The notes beneath the pieces are model-generated. The model saw nothing but the letters and a program-made list of their open reading frames with translations, was not told where the DNA came from and ran no database searches. From Rhodoferax sp. (GTDB lineage Bacteria > Pseudomonadota > Gammaproteobacteria > Burkholderiales > Burkholderiaceae_C): DNA of 64,000 nt. Positions 35,351 through 44,054 of the stretch are shown in pieces. The translations under genes were made by a program, and so were the position numbers. Position 1 is the stretch's first letter; every line of letters begins with the position of its first letter. The DNA lies in the NCBI GenBank assembly GCA_024235935.1, contig JACKLL010000005.1:1-64000 (forward strand), given 5' to 3'.

Positions 35351-35902
35351 CTACTTCTCGAACGTCAGCACGTCACTGGGCATGACCTTGATGCGTGCCA
35401 GGCACTGCCCCTTGTCGGGCGAGAATTTGGTCAGCTCGCCCATCTCGCAGCGGTCGCCGCCGACCACCTGGATCCGGGCGATGTCTTCGCACGCGATGCC
35501 GGTGAATTCGACGACACGTGTCTTGCTGTCGGTGGGACGCACGTTCTGGAAACCCAGGCCCAGCGACTGGTGCATGACGCCGTTGGCGCGCATGGCCGAG
35601 AAATACGGCACGATCTGGACGATCTCGTACGGCAGGCGGTTGGTCATCGTCAGCGCGATGCGGCAATTCGGCCCGAACGGTGTCTTGCTCTCCAGCGCCA
35701 GCGTCGCCTGCTCGACCTGGGCGGCCTTGTCATCCTTGGCGTTGGCGCCGGACGCGGTCTTGCCGTCCTCATAGCGCCAGCTGCCATCGTCCTTGAGCAA
35801 GACCGTGCGTCCGTCTGGCGCCACGAGCTGCATGTCGGCCAGTGCCGGCAATGAACTGCCCAGCGCAAGCAGTCCCCATACGATTCCGAGATACGTGTTC
35901 AT
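35351..35902 (-). CDS. Uncharacterised exported protein, four-cysteine C-terminal domain
   Basis: The 183-residue protein starts at the ATG at 35902 (AGGAAAACC ribosome site). It has a Sec signal peptide (MNTYLGIVWGLLALGSSLPA, cut after ALA). The mature N terminus MQLVAPDGRTVLLKDDGSWRY resembles a short motif of DUF3157-like periplasmic proteins. The C-terminal part has four cysteines (NCRIA, ACEDI, RCEMG, QCLAR) that could form two disulfides. No catalytic motif is visible and the neighbours do not suggest a role. Confidence 0.75.
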   Translation of the reverse strand: MNTYLGIVWGLLALGSSLPALADMQLVAPDGRTVLLKDDGSWRYEDGKTASGANAKDDKAAQVEQATLALESKTPFGPNCRIALTMTNRLPYEIVQIVPYFSAMRANGVMHQSLGLGFQNVRPTDSKTRVVEFTGIACEDIARIQVVGGDRCEMGELTKFSPDKGQCLARIKVMPSDVLTFEK

Positions 35903-36144
35903 GCGGTTTTCCTGTACGGTCGGTGGCTCTGCAGGGCCGGTGCCGCGCGTGCAGCATCCGCTGTTGCCCTGGCGTTCAAGGGTATCCGAAGTTCGGCGCG
36001 CCGTCCGCCCGTCCTGATGCACGAGCCTGTTCGCGGGCCTGGACGCATCGCACTTCGCTGGCGTTATCCTGTAGGCAGGCGATCGGGCGTGCGCAGCAGA
36101 GTTGCAGCGCACTCGGATGCGCGAATGAACCAGCAAGGAAAATC

Positions 36145-36663
36145 ATGAAAAAAGGTGGCAAGACCCGGCTCGAGCGTTTCATTGCCCGCGTGGTCGGGCA
36201 GCGGACCTGCATCGACGCTGCAGCACAGCGCACCGGCGCGTTGGCCGGCAATGTCTGGGAGGTCGGGTTGGGCAATGGCCGCACCTACGACCATTTGCGC
36301 GACCGCTTCGCGGATCGCAACGTGATCGTGTTCGACCGCCAGGTCATGGCCCATCCGGACTGCATTCCGCCAGCGGACATGGTCCGCCTGGGGGATTTTC
36401 GCGACACCATCCCGGCCGAACTGGCCCGCAGCGCCGGGGAGGTGGCGGTGATCCATGCCGACATCGGCAATGGCAGCGTGACGGAGAGCCGTGCGCTGGG
36501 GCGCTGGCTCACGCCGCTGTTCGTGCATGCGCTGGCGCCCGGCGGCTGTCTGGTCGGCGACCAGCCGATGGAGGACCCTGCGCTGGAGCCGATTCCGCTG
36601 GCCGATATCGGTGCCACCGACATGCCGGCCGACACCTATTTCCTGTACCGCAAACGGGCCTGA
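36145..36663 (+). CDS. Class I SAM-dependent methyltransferase (Methyltransf_17-like)
   Basis: The 172-residue protein begins MKKGGKTRLERFIARVVGQR with an AAGGAAAA ribosome site; the longer upstream frame is not supported. The SAM-binding motif is VWEVGLGNGRTYDHL near residue 39, the acidic residue after strand 2 is in VIVFDRQ, and AVIHADIGNG marks motif IV. It fits the small single-domain PF12692-like family, whose substrate is not known. It stands alone between a divergent exported-protein gene and a convergent CBS gene. Confidence 0.8.
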   Translation: MKKGGKTRLERFIARVVGQRTCIDAAAQRTGALAGNVWEVGLGNGRTYDHLRDRFADRNVIVFDRQVMAHPDCIPPADMVRLGDFRDTIPAELARSAGEVAVIHADIGNGSVTESRALGRWLTPLFVHALAPGGCLVGDQPMEDPALEPIPLADIGATDMPADTYFLYRKRA

Positions 36664-36679
36664 GCCGCGCTGGTGGCAG

Positions 36680-36695
36680 GCGGCGTCAGCGCCGC
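36680..36695. terminator. Small hairpin between methyltransferase and CBS genes
   Basis: GCGGCG-TCAG-CGCCGC, a 6-bp stem, overlaps the end of the CBS-domain gene in the 22-bp gap between convergent genes. Weak support as a terminator. Confidence 0.3.
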
Positions 36696-37138
36696 TGTGC
36701 GAACTCGCGGTCGCGTGCGCCGCGCAGCGCCACCGTCAGCGCCGACAGCTCGTTGGCCAGCAACTCCAGCAGGTCTTCCATCGTGGCGATGCCGGCCAGG
36801 CGGCCGTCGTCGTCGACCACGACCAGCCGGCGCAGTCCGTTGGCACGCATCAGCTCGATACCGTCCATGACGTCCATGTCGGTGGTGGCCAGCACCGGTT
36901 CGACCGACATGATGTCGCCGGCCGTGAATATGGCCGGATCCAGTCCCTCGGCCATCAATGCCAGCACCAGGTCGCGATCGGTGATGATGCCCACCGGACG
37001 GGTTTTCTCCAGGGCGTCGACGACCACCAGGGCGCCCACATGGTGCCGGCGCATCAGTTGTGCGGCGACCAGCGCGGATGTCTCGGGTTCGACGACCGCG
37101 ACGATGGTGTTGGCCAGGTCTTGCAGGCGCATGGGCAT
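36686..37138 (-). CDS. CBS domain pair protein
   Basis: The 150-residue protein consists of two CBS domains, about residues 5-62 (VAAQLMRRHHVGALVVVD, VGIITDRDLV) and about 72-130 (GIELMRANGLRRLVVVDDDG, AGIATMEDLLELL). Start at 37138 is supported by GAGGAG 8 nt upstream; the longer frame is a shadow. CBS pairs bind adenine nucleotides and usually regulate a partner. No output domain is attached here. Candidate partners in the neighbourhood are the patatin-like lipase upstream and the large CBS/nucleotidyltransferase-fold protein beyond it. Confidence 0.87.
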   Translation of the reverse strand: MPMRLQDLANTIVAVVEPETSALVAAQLMRRHHVGALVVVDALEKTRPVGIITDRDLVLALMAEGLDPAIFTAGDIMSVEPVLATTDMDVMDGIELMRANGLRRLVVVDDDGRLAGIATMEDLLELLANELSALTVALRGARDREFAQRR

Positions 37139-37182
37139 GGCAGATCTCCTCAGGTGGCGGCCGCAGCGGGCCGGTGGGCAAA

Positions 37183-37204
37183 CCCTGGCGCGTATGCGCC
37201 AGGG
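37183..37204. terminator. Hairpin downstream of the patatin gene
   Basis: CCCTGGCGC-GTAT-GCGCCAGGG is a perfect 9-bp stem in the 157-bp gap between the patatin and CBS genes. On the minus strand it is followed by TTTG, so it resembles a weak intrinsic terminator for the patatin transcript. Two further inverted repeats, GGCCCG/CGGGCC (37211-37230) and CATGGCAT/ATGCCATG (37242-37269), lie in the same gap. Confidence 0.6.
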
Positions 37205-37295
37205 CCGACAGGCCCGATGTCGCGCGGGCCCTTGGTTCTGGCATGGCATGGCCGAGTGGCGATGCCATGGGGTGATGCAACAGGTGTCGTCATCG

Positions 37296-38252
37296 TCAGA
37301 AGAACTTTCGCAGCAGCGATGCATCCAGGCCCGCGACCGTCGCGTCGGCCAGGTCCTCGAGCGTGCGGCTTGCCGCGGCCGTGGCCACGTCGATGCCCAG
37401 ACCCGCCTGGGCCGGCCAGGTGGCATCGAGCCGCAGATAGCGCTCGCCCAGGCGGTCCTCCATGATCGCCTGCACATGTTGTTGCTGCACCGCGATCAGG
37501 GTCAGTATCAATCGACCGTCGCTGAGCCAGCCGACGGCGCCGGCATCCGCATCGGCGGTCTCGCCGCTGTGGTAGCCCGCGGTCGCCGTGCCGACGGACA
37601 CCATGCGCATGCGCGCCGGATCGACCTTCATGAAGTGCTGGGCTTCGTGCATTGCCACCTGGTCAGGCGCCACGGCGAACAGACCGCCGTCGGCATACAG
37701 CCGCCCGCCGATGCGCACCGACGGAAAGTAGGCCGGCGCGGCGCTGGTGGCCATCATGATGTCGACCACGCGTACGTCCTCGTCGCCGCGCGATGACTTG
37801 ACGTGCGGCGTCTTGAACACCTTGGTGACGCTGCGCGTGACGTCCACCGCCGGCACCACCAGCGCATGGCGCGCGTCGGCCAGTGTGGCGTCGCCGAAGT
37901 GCCTGTGCAGTTCTTCGCGCAGCACACGCCCGCTGTACTTGGGACCGGTGACCGACCGGCTCAGGTCGATCAGGCGCGTCATCGGGCCGGACGGCAGGTT
38001 GCGCCCGGAGAACACCTCCTCACCGCGGGTCTTGAAGATGTCGACGATGACCGACAGCGGCAATTCGAACGCGATCGCCATGGCCAGCAGGCCACCCACC
38101 GAGGTTCCGGCCACCAGGTCGAAGCGCCGCCCCAGCGGCTCTGCGATGCGCTGCTCCAGCGCCGCCAGCACGACCGCGGTGTACAGGCCGAGGTAGCCGC
38201 CTCCGGAGAGCGACAGGATGCGGAATTCCGCGGGTCTGCTGGTCGTGACCAT
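37296..38252 (-). CDS. Patatin-like phospholipase (CapV-like)
   Basis: The 318-residue single-domain patatin has the oxyanion loop GGGYLG at 17-22, the nucleophile elbow GTSVG with Ser51 and the catalytic Asp in ADGGLF at about 190, so the dyad is intact. It is predicted to be a soluble serine acyl hydrolase acting on phospholipids. Its length and the opening RILSLSGGGYLGLYTAVVL resemble CBASS effector CapV and related bacterial patatins. No CD-NTase, Cap2 or Cap3 gene is beside it, so a defence role is not supported. AAGG precedes the ATG at 38252. Confidence 0.86.
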   Translation of the reverse strand: MVTTSRPAEFRILSLSGGGYLGLYTAVVLAALEQRIAEPLGRRFDLVAGTSVGGLLAMAIAFELPLSVIVDIFKTRGEEVFSGRNLPSGPMTRLIDLSRSVTGPKYSGRVLREELHRHFGDATLADARHALVVPAVDVTRSVTKVFKTPHVKSSRGDEDVRVVDIMMATSAAPAYFPSVRIGGRLYADGGLFAVAPDQVAMHEAQHFMKVDPARMRMVSVGTATAGYHSGETADADAGAVGWLSDGRLILTLIAVQQQHVQAIMEDRLGERYLRLDATWPAQAGLGIDVATAAASRTLEDLADATVAGLDASLLRKFF

Positions 38253-38321
38253 GGGGTGGACCTTAGCGAATACGCCGGCGCAGCCCGCTGATGCAGGTCA
38301 AATCCGGCGGCCGCTGCCGGT

Positions 38322-40217
38322 TCATGACGGGTAGTCCCGCCCGATCTTCTGCAGCAGCCGGCGGGCGGTCCGGAAGCTCTCCTTCAGAATGTGGCGGTCG
38401 ATGCTGTTGAGCGATTCGAGCGGGACCAGGTTGGCATGTTCCGGTGGCGTATCGCCCATCTGCACCTGCAGACGCAGCATCTGCAGGTACTCGAAGGCCG
38501 CGCTCCAGGCCTCGGTGTCCTGGCTGCTCATGTGCAGCAGCGGACCGATGGCCTCGAAGCGCTCCCGCGTACCGGTGACCGGCACACCCAGGGCCAGCGC
38601 ATAGATGCGCGCAACGTCGACGAACACCGCCGTGCCATGGTGCTTGAGGTCGACCATCTCCTGGCCGTCGACGGTGTCGGTATCGATCGCGCCGCGCCAG
38701 TTCAGCGGCACCCGGTGGCGCAAGGCGTTGTCGGCCATCTGCTTGGCAAAGCGTGGCAGTGCCTTTGCCTGGCGCGTAATCTGCGCGCGCAGCGCATCGG
38801 TCAGATCGCTGCGGCCGACCAGCGGGCGCAGGTCGAAGTAGATGTTGGCGTTGAGCAGGTCCTGCGGCGCCCCATATTCCATCCATCGGTCGAAGCGTGC
38901 GCCCCACTCGCGGGGCGTCAGGCAGCACTCCGGGTTGCTGGCCATGATGTTGCCCTTGCACAGCGGGTACCCGCAGCGGTCCAGCGCTTCGTTGACATCG
39001 CGTGCGAATGTCAGCCAGCGTCCGCGGTCCTGCTCGGGCTTGTCGCTGAGGAAGACCAGACCGTTGTCCTGGTCGGTCGAGATCGTCTGCTCGGAGCGGC
39101 CTTCGGATCCGAAGGCGAGCCAGCATGCCTGCTGCAGATCCATGCCATGGACCTCGGCCTTGAGCGTGACCAGGCGTTCGGTCAGCAGGTCGTTCAGGTG
39201 GCTGATCAGCTGCGTGAGTTGCCGTGCGGCCACGCCCTGGCCGATCAGATGGCGCGCAAAGGCGCGGATCTGCTGTGCCGACTGCACCAGCGCCGCCTCG
39301 TCCTGTGCGCTGCGGATACCCGAGCTGACATGGCGGATCGACATGCGCTGCATGGCGAACAGGTCGCGCTCGGAGACCATGCCGACCACCACGCCATCGC
39401 GTGTCACCGGCACATGCCGTATGGTGAGGCGCGACATCAGCAGCGCGGCATCCTGCGCCGTGTGCTGGGTCGTCAGCGTATGGATGGGGCTGGTCATCAC
39501 CTGCGAGATCGGCGCATCCAGGGGCACCCGCGCCAGCACCACGCGGTCGAGCATGTCGTGCCGGGTCAGGATGCCGCGCGCTGCGCCTGTGGTGTCGAGT
39601 ACCAGCATCGAGCCGATCTTGCGATCGTGCATCGTGCCCAGGGCCTGTTCGAGCGGTGTGTCGGGCGAGACGCTGATGGGCTTTTTCAGCGCCAGCGCGC
39701 CGAGCCGGGTTTCCAGGGCATGCTCGTCCAGCGAGGTGCTCGCCACCTGGGCCTGCATGGCCTGGCGCGAAAGCTGCAGCTGCGCGCGGACACGGCCTTG
39801 CATGAATTCCGCAAACGGGGCACTGACGGCGGCCAGCGCATGGACCTCGGCGACCGGCAGTTGCAGGCATTGCACTGCGTCATGGGCGTCGTAGCCACTG
39901 CTCACGGGTCGGCCGGCCATCACGGCGCCGATGGGAAACAGGTCGCCGGCCTCGAATTCGAATTCGCCATCGCCCTCGCTGTTGCCATGGCGGGTGACAT
40001 GGCCCGAACGCACCAGCATCAGGTGGGTCACGATCCCGGTCGACGGCGCCAGGATCTGCGCGCCGGGCGCATACGACGCCGTCCTTGCCGCGTCGATGAA
40101 GCCTTGCAGGTGCTCGGGCTGCATCTGCATGAAAGGCGCGTACTGCTTCAGTTCGGCGACCAGGGGCGCATCCGTTGCGTCGGCACTGGCGGCAGGGGAA
40201 TGGGCGGCGGCAGGCAT
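38322..40217 (-). CDS. cNMP-binding/CBS/nucleotidyltransferase-fold (DUF294) signalling protein
   Basis: The 631-residue protein has an N-terminal cyclic-nucleotide-binding-like domain (about 20-140; LMLVRSGHVTRHGN, FEAGDLFPIGAVMAGRP), a CBS pair (about 170-295; TRHDMLDRVVLA, VGMVSERDLFAM) and a DUF294-type nucleotidyltransferase-like domain (GSEGRSEQTISTDQDNGLVF near 370, with the G-S...D-x-D pattern). A C-terminal DUF294 output domain follows. AGGAG precedes the ATG at 40217. It is related to GlnD-type uridylyltransferases rather than to cyclic-oligonucleotide synthases. Role unknown, probably signal integration. Confidence 0.87.
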   Translation of the reverse strand: MPAAAHSPAASADATDAPLVAELKQYAPFMQMQPEHLQGFIDAARTASYAPGAQILAPSTGIVTHLMLVRSGHVTRHGNSEGDGEFEFEAGDLFPIGAVMAGRPVSSGYDAHDAVQCLQLPVAEVHALAAVSAPFAEFMQGRVRAQLQLSRQAMQAQVASTSLDEHALETRLGALALKKPISVSPDTPLEQALGTMHDRKIGSMLVLDTTGAARGILTRHDMLDRVVLARVPLDAPISQVMTSPIHTLTTQHTAQDAALLMSRLTIRHVPVTRDGVVVGMVSERDLFAMQRMSIRHVSSGIRSAQDEAALVQSAQQIRAFARHLIGQGVAARQLTQLISHLNDLLTERLVTLKAEVHGMDLQQACWLAFGSEGRSEQTISTDQDNGLVFLSDKPEQDRGRWLTFARDVNEALDRCGYPLCKGNIMASNPECCLTPREWGARFDRWMEYGAPQDLLNANIYFDLRPLVGRSDLTDALRAQITRQAKALPRFAKQMADNALRHRVPLNWRGAIDTDTVDGQEMVDLKHHGTAVFVDVARIYALALGVPVTGTRERFEAIGPLLHMSSQDTEAWSAAFEYLQMLRLQVQMGDTPPEHANLVPLESLNSIDRHILKESFRTARRLLQKIGRDYPS

Positions 40218-40327
40218 GCGGGCGGCTCCTGGAGTGGTGCGCAGCGGGCGCCGCGCCGGACGGCACCATTCTGGCAGACGCTGGCGCTGGCCCCTTGCGT
40301 TCGCGCAAGGCGCATCGTTGCGAACGC

Positions 40328-42340
40328 TCAGTCGGCGCCGGGCGTGGCCGATGGTGTCGTCGCAGCCGTCAGTTCCAGCAGCAAGGCGCCGGCAACGACC
40401 TGCGCGCCGACCGTAACGCCAATTGTGCCCACCACGGCATCCATGGGCGCAACCGACTGGTGCTCCATCTTCATCGCTTCCAGCACCAGCAAGGGCGCAC
40501 CCTTGCGCACCGGCTGGCCGGCCGTGACATGCAGCGCAACGATGCGTCCAGCCATGGGCGCCCGCACCTGGCCGCTATGGGCCTGGGTACCGGCATTGCT
40601 GCGCGGCGCCAGGCTGAGGTCGCACAGCAGGCTCTGGCTGCCGTTCCGGCATGCAAAAACACGCGCCGATCCTTGCGCCCAGCGTACGGTCTCGCAGCCC
40701 TGGTCGGTATCGATGATGAGCCGATCGGTGCTGCAATCGCGCAGCCGCATGTCGCTGCGCCGGCCGTCAGCCTGTGCGACGCGGTAGCGGTCTGCACCCA
40801 GGCTGGTGATGTCGGCGCGGCAGACCTCGCCGTCGATGGACAACTGCATCGGCAACGGCCAGGGCAGCGGCAGCGCGACCCGCTTCGGGTCCTGACCCTG
40901 GCCCTGTGCACGCACCGCGTAGAGCACCATGGCGGCCAGGTCGACCGGCATCGGCGGGTTGGCGGCCAGCAGTGCCGGCATGCAAGCCGCGACAAAGCCG
41001 GTATCCGCTTGCCCGTTGGCGAACACCGGATGCGCCAGGCACGCGGCCAGCCAGGCCTGGTTGGTGCGTATGCCGAGCACGGTGCTGTCGCGCAGCGCGG
41101 TGGCCAGCTGCCGACGCGCCGAGTCCCGGTCCGGGCCGTGGGCGATGAACTTGGCAATCATCGCGTCGTAGAAGGGCGCAACCTCCTGGCCGGACTGCAG
41201 CGCATGCTCGACCCGCACACCGTCGGCGGCCCGCCAGGCCAGCAGGCGACCGCTCTGCGGCAGAAACGACTGCGCCGGGTCTTCGGCACACAGGCGCACC
41301 TCGATCGCATGACCGCCAGATTCGAAGCGCTGCAGGATGGCCTGCTGGTCGGTCTCGGGCAACGGCTCACCGCGGGCCACCCGCAGCTGCCATTCGACCA
41401 GGTCGTAGCCGGTCTGGGCCTCGGTCACCGGGTGTTCCACCTGCAACCGGGTGTTCATCTCCATGAAGTGGAATTCGCCACGGGCATCGAGCATGCATTC
41501 GATGGTTCCGGCGCCGCGGTAGTCGATGGCGCGTGCCGCGGCCACTGCCATCGCACCCATGGCGCGGCGCAGCGCAGCGCCTTCGGTACCGGTCAGTGCC
41601 GGCGACGGCGCCTCCTCGATCAGCTTCTGGTGGCGCCGCTGCACCGAGCAGTCACGCTCGCCCAGATGCACCACGTGGCCATGGTCGTCGGCGAAGACCT
41701 GGATCTCGACATGGCGGGGATGCTGGATCGCGCGCTCGAGCATCAGGCGGTCGGAGCCGAATGCACCCAGTGCCTCGGAGCGCGCCGCAAGCAGCGCCGC
41801 ATCGAGCTGCGCCGCAGATTCGACCAGCCGCATGCCGCGCCCGCCGCCGCCCGCCGTGGCCTTGACCATCAAGGGGTAGCCGATCCTTTCGGCCTGTATC
41901 CGCAGCGTCGCGTCGTCCTGCGGGTCCGCGTCGTAGCCGGGGATGCAGGGCACGCCGGCCGCCTGCATCCGCTGCCGGGCGCGTGCCTTGTCGCCCATGG
42001 CCTCGATGGCCTGCGGGCTCGGGCCGATCCAGACCAGACTGGCATCGAGGACGGCTTGCGCAAACTCGGCGTTCTCGGCCAGAAAGCCGTAGCCGGGGTG
42101 GATGGCGCCGGCACCGGACTGCGCTGCAGCGGCAAGAATGGCCGCCATGTTGAGATAGGAGTCGCGCGGCGCCGGGGCGCCGATGCGCACCGCCTGATCG
42201 GCCATGCGCACATGCGGCGCCTCGGCGTCGGCGTCCGAATACACGGCAATCACCCGGTAGCCCATGCGCCGCGCGGTACGCAGAATGCGCAGCGCGATCT
42301 CGCCGCGGTTGGCGATCAGGATGGTGTCGAAGGCCTTCAT
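40328..42340 (-). CDS. Acyl-CoA carboxylase alpha subunit (biotin carboxylase + BCCP)
   Basis: The 670-residue protein opens with TILIANRGEIALRILRTARRMG, the biotin carboxylase start. It carries the ATP-grasp glycine loop KATAGGGGRGMRLV near 160, the active-site MEMNTRLQVEHPVTE near 288, and a C-terminal biotinyl domain with the attachment site EAMKMEH near 635. AGGAG precedes the ATG at 42340. With the beta subunit encoded 55 nt upstream it would carboxylate a branched enoyl-CoA such as 3-methylcrotonyl-CoA (leucine pathway) or geranyl-CoA (acyclic terpenes). The operon order hydratase, beta, alpha fits either the liu or the atu set. Confidence 0.92.
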   Translation of the reverse strand: MKAFDTILIANRGEIALRILRTARRMGYRVIAVYSDADAEAPHVRMADQAVRIGAPAPRDSYLNMAAILAAAAQSGAGAIHPGYGFLAENAEFAQAVLDASLVWIGPSPQAIEAMGDKARARQRMQAAGVPCIPGYDADPQDDATLRIQAERIGYPLMVKATAGGGGRGMRLVESAAQLDAALLAARSEALGAFGSDRLMLERAIQHPRHVEIQVFADDHGHVVHLGERDCSVQRRHQKLIEEAPSPALTGTEGAALRRAMGAMAVAAARAIDYRGAGTIECMLDARGEFHFMEMNTRLQVEHPVTEAQTGYDLVEWQLRVARGEPLPETDQQAILQRFESGGHAIEVRLCAEDPAQSFLPQSGRLLAWRAADGVRVEHALQSGQEVAPFYDAMIAKFIAHGPDRDSARRQLATALRDSTVLGIRTNQAWLAACLAHPVFANGQADTGFVAACMPALLAANPPMPVDLAAMVLYAVRAQGQGQDPKRVALPLPWPLPMQLSIDGEVCRADITSLGADRYRVAQADGRRSDMRLRDCSTDRLIIDTDQGCETVRWAQGSARVFACRNGSQSLLCDLSLAPRSNAGTQAHSGQVRAPMAGRIVALHVTAGQPVRKGAPLLVLEAMKMEHQSVAPMDAVVGTIGVTVGAQVVAGALLLELTAATTPSATPGAD

Positions 42341-42395
42341 CGGCACTCCTCGTGGCGCTGCGCTGCGTTCGGCATGGTGTGGACGAGTCGGCGGG

Positions 42396-44021
42396 TCATG
42401 GTCTGGCAACGCCAAACTGCATCGGACGCACCGTGCGGCGGCTGGATTGCTCGCACAGGTCCAGGCACAGGCCGAGCACGGCGCGGGTGTCGCGCGGGTC
42501 GATGATGCCGTCGTCCAGCATCAGGCTGGAGGTGGCAATCGCGCCTTGCTGGCGCTCGAAGGTATCGACGATGGCTTTCTCCTGCCGGTCGAGCGCGGCG
42601 CTGTCGATGTCCACGCCCTTGCGCCGGGCTCCGGCCTCGGCCACGATGCGCATGGTCCGGGCAGCCTGCTCGCCGCCCATGACGGCGGTGCGTGCGTTGG
42701 GCCAGGAGAACAGGAAGCGCGGCTCGAAGCCGCGCCCGCACATGCCGTAGTTGCCGGCGCCGAAGGAGGCGCCGCACAGGATGGTCAGCTGCGGCACATT
42801 GGCATTGGCCACCGCCTGGATCATCTTGGAACCATGCTTGATCATGCCGCCGCGCTCATAGTCCTTGCCGACCATGTAGCCGGTGGTGTTCTGCAGGTAG
42901 ACCAGCGGCGTCGCGCTCTGGCAGCAGGCCTGGATGAAATGCGTGACCTTGTTGGCGCCGTCCGGGTCCAGCGGGCCATTGTTGGTGACAATGCCCACCG
43001 GGTGGCCGCAGATGCTGGCGTGCCCCGTGACGGTGGCCGCGCCGTACAAGGCCTTGAACTCCAGAAAGTCGGAGTCGTCGACGATACGGGCGATCACCTC
43101 GCGCATGTCCGCCGGCTGGCGTCCGTCGGCCGACAGGATGCCCAGCAACTCCTGCGGGTCCAGTCTCGGCGGCAGGCCGGTCCGGGCCGGGCTGGCAGGG
43201 GCCAGATGGCGCTGCCACTGCAGGCGGTCGACGACGTCGCGTGCCAGCCGCACGCCGTCGGCATCGTCTTCAGCCAGGTATTCCCCCAGGCCCGACACCT
43301 GGGTATGCATGTCGGCGCCGCCGAGTTCCTCCTCGGTCGCGATCTCGCCGGTGGCCGCCTTGAGCAGCGGCGGGCCGGCCAGGAAGGCCCGGGCACGGCC
43401 CCGCACCATGATCACATAGTCGGACAGGCCCGGCATGTAGGCGCCGCCGGCAGTCGAGGAGCCATGCACGACCGTGACCACCGGCAGCCCGGCCGCCGAC
43501 AGCCGCGCCAGGTTGCGGAAGATGGTGCCCCCATGGACGAAACCCTGGACCTGGTAGCGCAGCAGATTGGCGCCGGCGCTCTCGACCAGATGCACGAAGG
43601 GCAGCTTGTTGTCGAGCGCGATCTGCTGCGCCCGCAGGATCTTTTCCAGACCCATGGCGCGGATCGAGCCGGCCTCGATGCCCGAGTCGGATGCGACCAC
43701 CATGCAGCGGGTGCCGGCAACCCAGCCGATGCCGGTGATGATGCCGGCGCCCGGGATGCACTTCGCCGGGTCCGGGTGGTCCATGCCGAAACCGGCCAGC
43801 GCCGACAGCTCCAGGTAGCTGGCGCCGGGGTCGAGCAACAGCGCGATCCGCTCGCGGGGCAGCAACTGGCCGCGTTTGTCGAACAGTGGCCGGGCCTGCG
43901 CCGAGCGGTCACGGGTACGGGCTTCGAGTTCCCGTACCGCGCGCAGCATCTGCGCCATGTGCTGGCTGTTGCGCACGAAGTCGTCGGACTGCGGCTGTAT
44001 GCGGGTGTCGATGACGGGCAT
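42396..44021 (-). CDS. Acyl-CoA carboxylase beta subunit (MCC/geranyl-CoA carboxylase type)
   Basis: The 541-residue carboxyltransferase has GQLLPRERIALLLDPGASYLE near 50, the N-domain oxyanion region HGSSTAGGAYMPGLSDY near 188, FLAGPPLLKAATGE after it, and the C-domain NTTGYMVGKDYERGGMIKHG and GASFGAGNYGMCGRGFEP typical of methylcrotonyl-CoA and geranyl-CoA carboxylases rather than propionyl-CoA carboxylase. The phrase GLSDYVIMVRGRARAF resembles AtuC more than LiuB by memory, but I cannot verify this. It transfers CO2 from biotin on the alpha subunit to an enoyl-CoA. Confidence 0.91.
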   Translation of the reverse strand: MPVIDTRIQPQSDDFVRNSQHMAQMLRAVRELEARTRDRSAQARPLFDKRGQLLPRERIALLLDPGASYLELSALAGFGMDHPDPAKCIPGAGIITGIGWVAGTRCMVVASDSGIEAGSIRAMGLEKILRAQQIALDNKLPFVHLVESAGANLLRYQVQGFVHGGTIFRNLARLSAAGLPVVTVVHGSSTAGGAYMPGLSDYVIMVRGRARAFLAGPPLLKAATGEIATEEELGGADMHTQVSGLGEYLAEDDADGVRLARDVVDRLQWQRHLAPASPARTGLPPRLDPQELLGILSADGRQPADMREVIARIVDDSDFLEFKALYGAATVTGHASICGHPVGIVTNNGPLDPDGANKVTHFIQACCQSATPLVYLQNTTGYMVGKDYERGGMIKHGSKMIQAVANANVPQLTILCGASFGAGNYGMCGRGFEPRFLFSWPNARTAVMGGEQAARTMRIVAEAGARRKGVDIDSAALDRQEKAIVDTFERQQGAIATSSLMLDDGIIDPRDTRAVLGLCLDLCEQSSRRTVRPMQFGVARP

Positions 44022-44054
44022 GGTGCTGAAGCCTTGCAGAATCGGGTGGCTGGG

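Noticed and set aside
37296..40217. CBASS anti-phage system (CapV-like patatin next to a nucleotidyltransferase-fold protein)
   Set aside because: The NTase-like domain belongs to a cNMP/CBS/DUF294 protein of GlnD type, not a CD-NTase, and no Cap2/Cap3 or other defence genes are adjacent.
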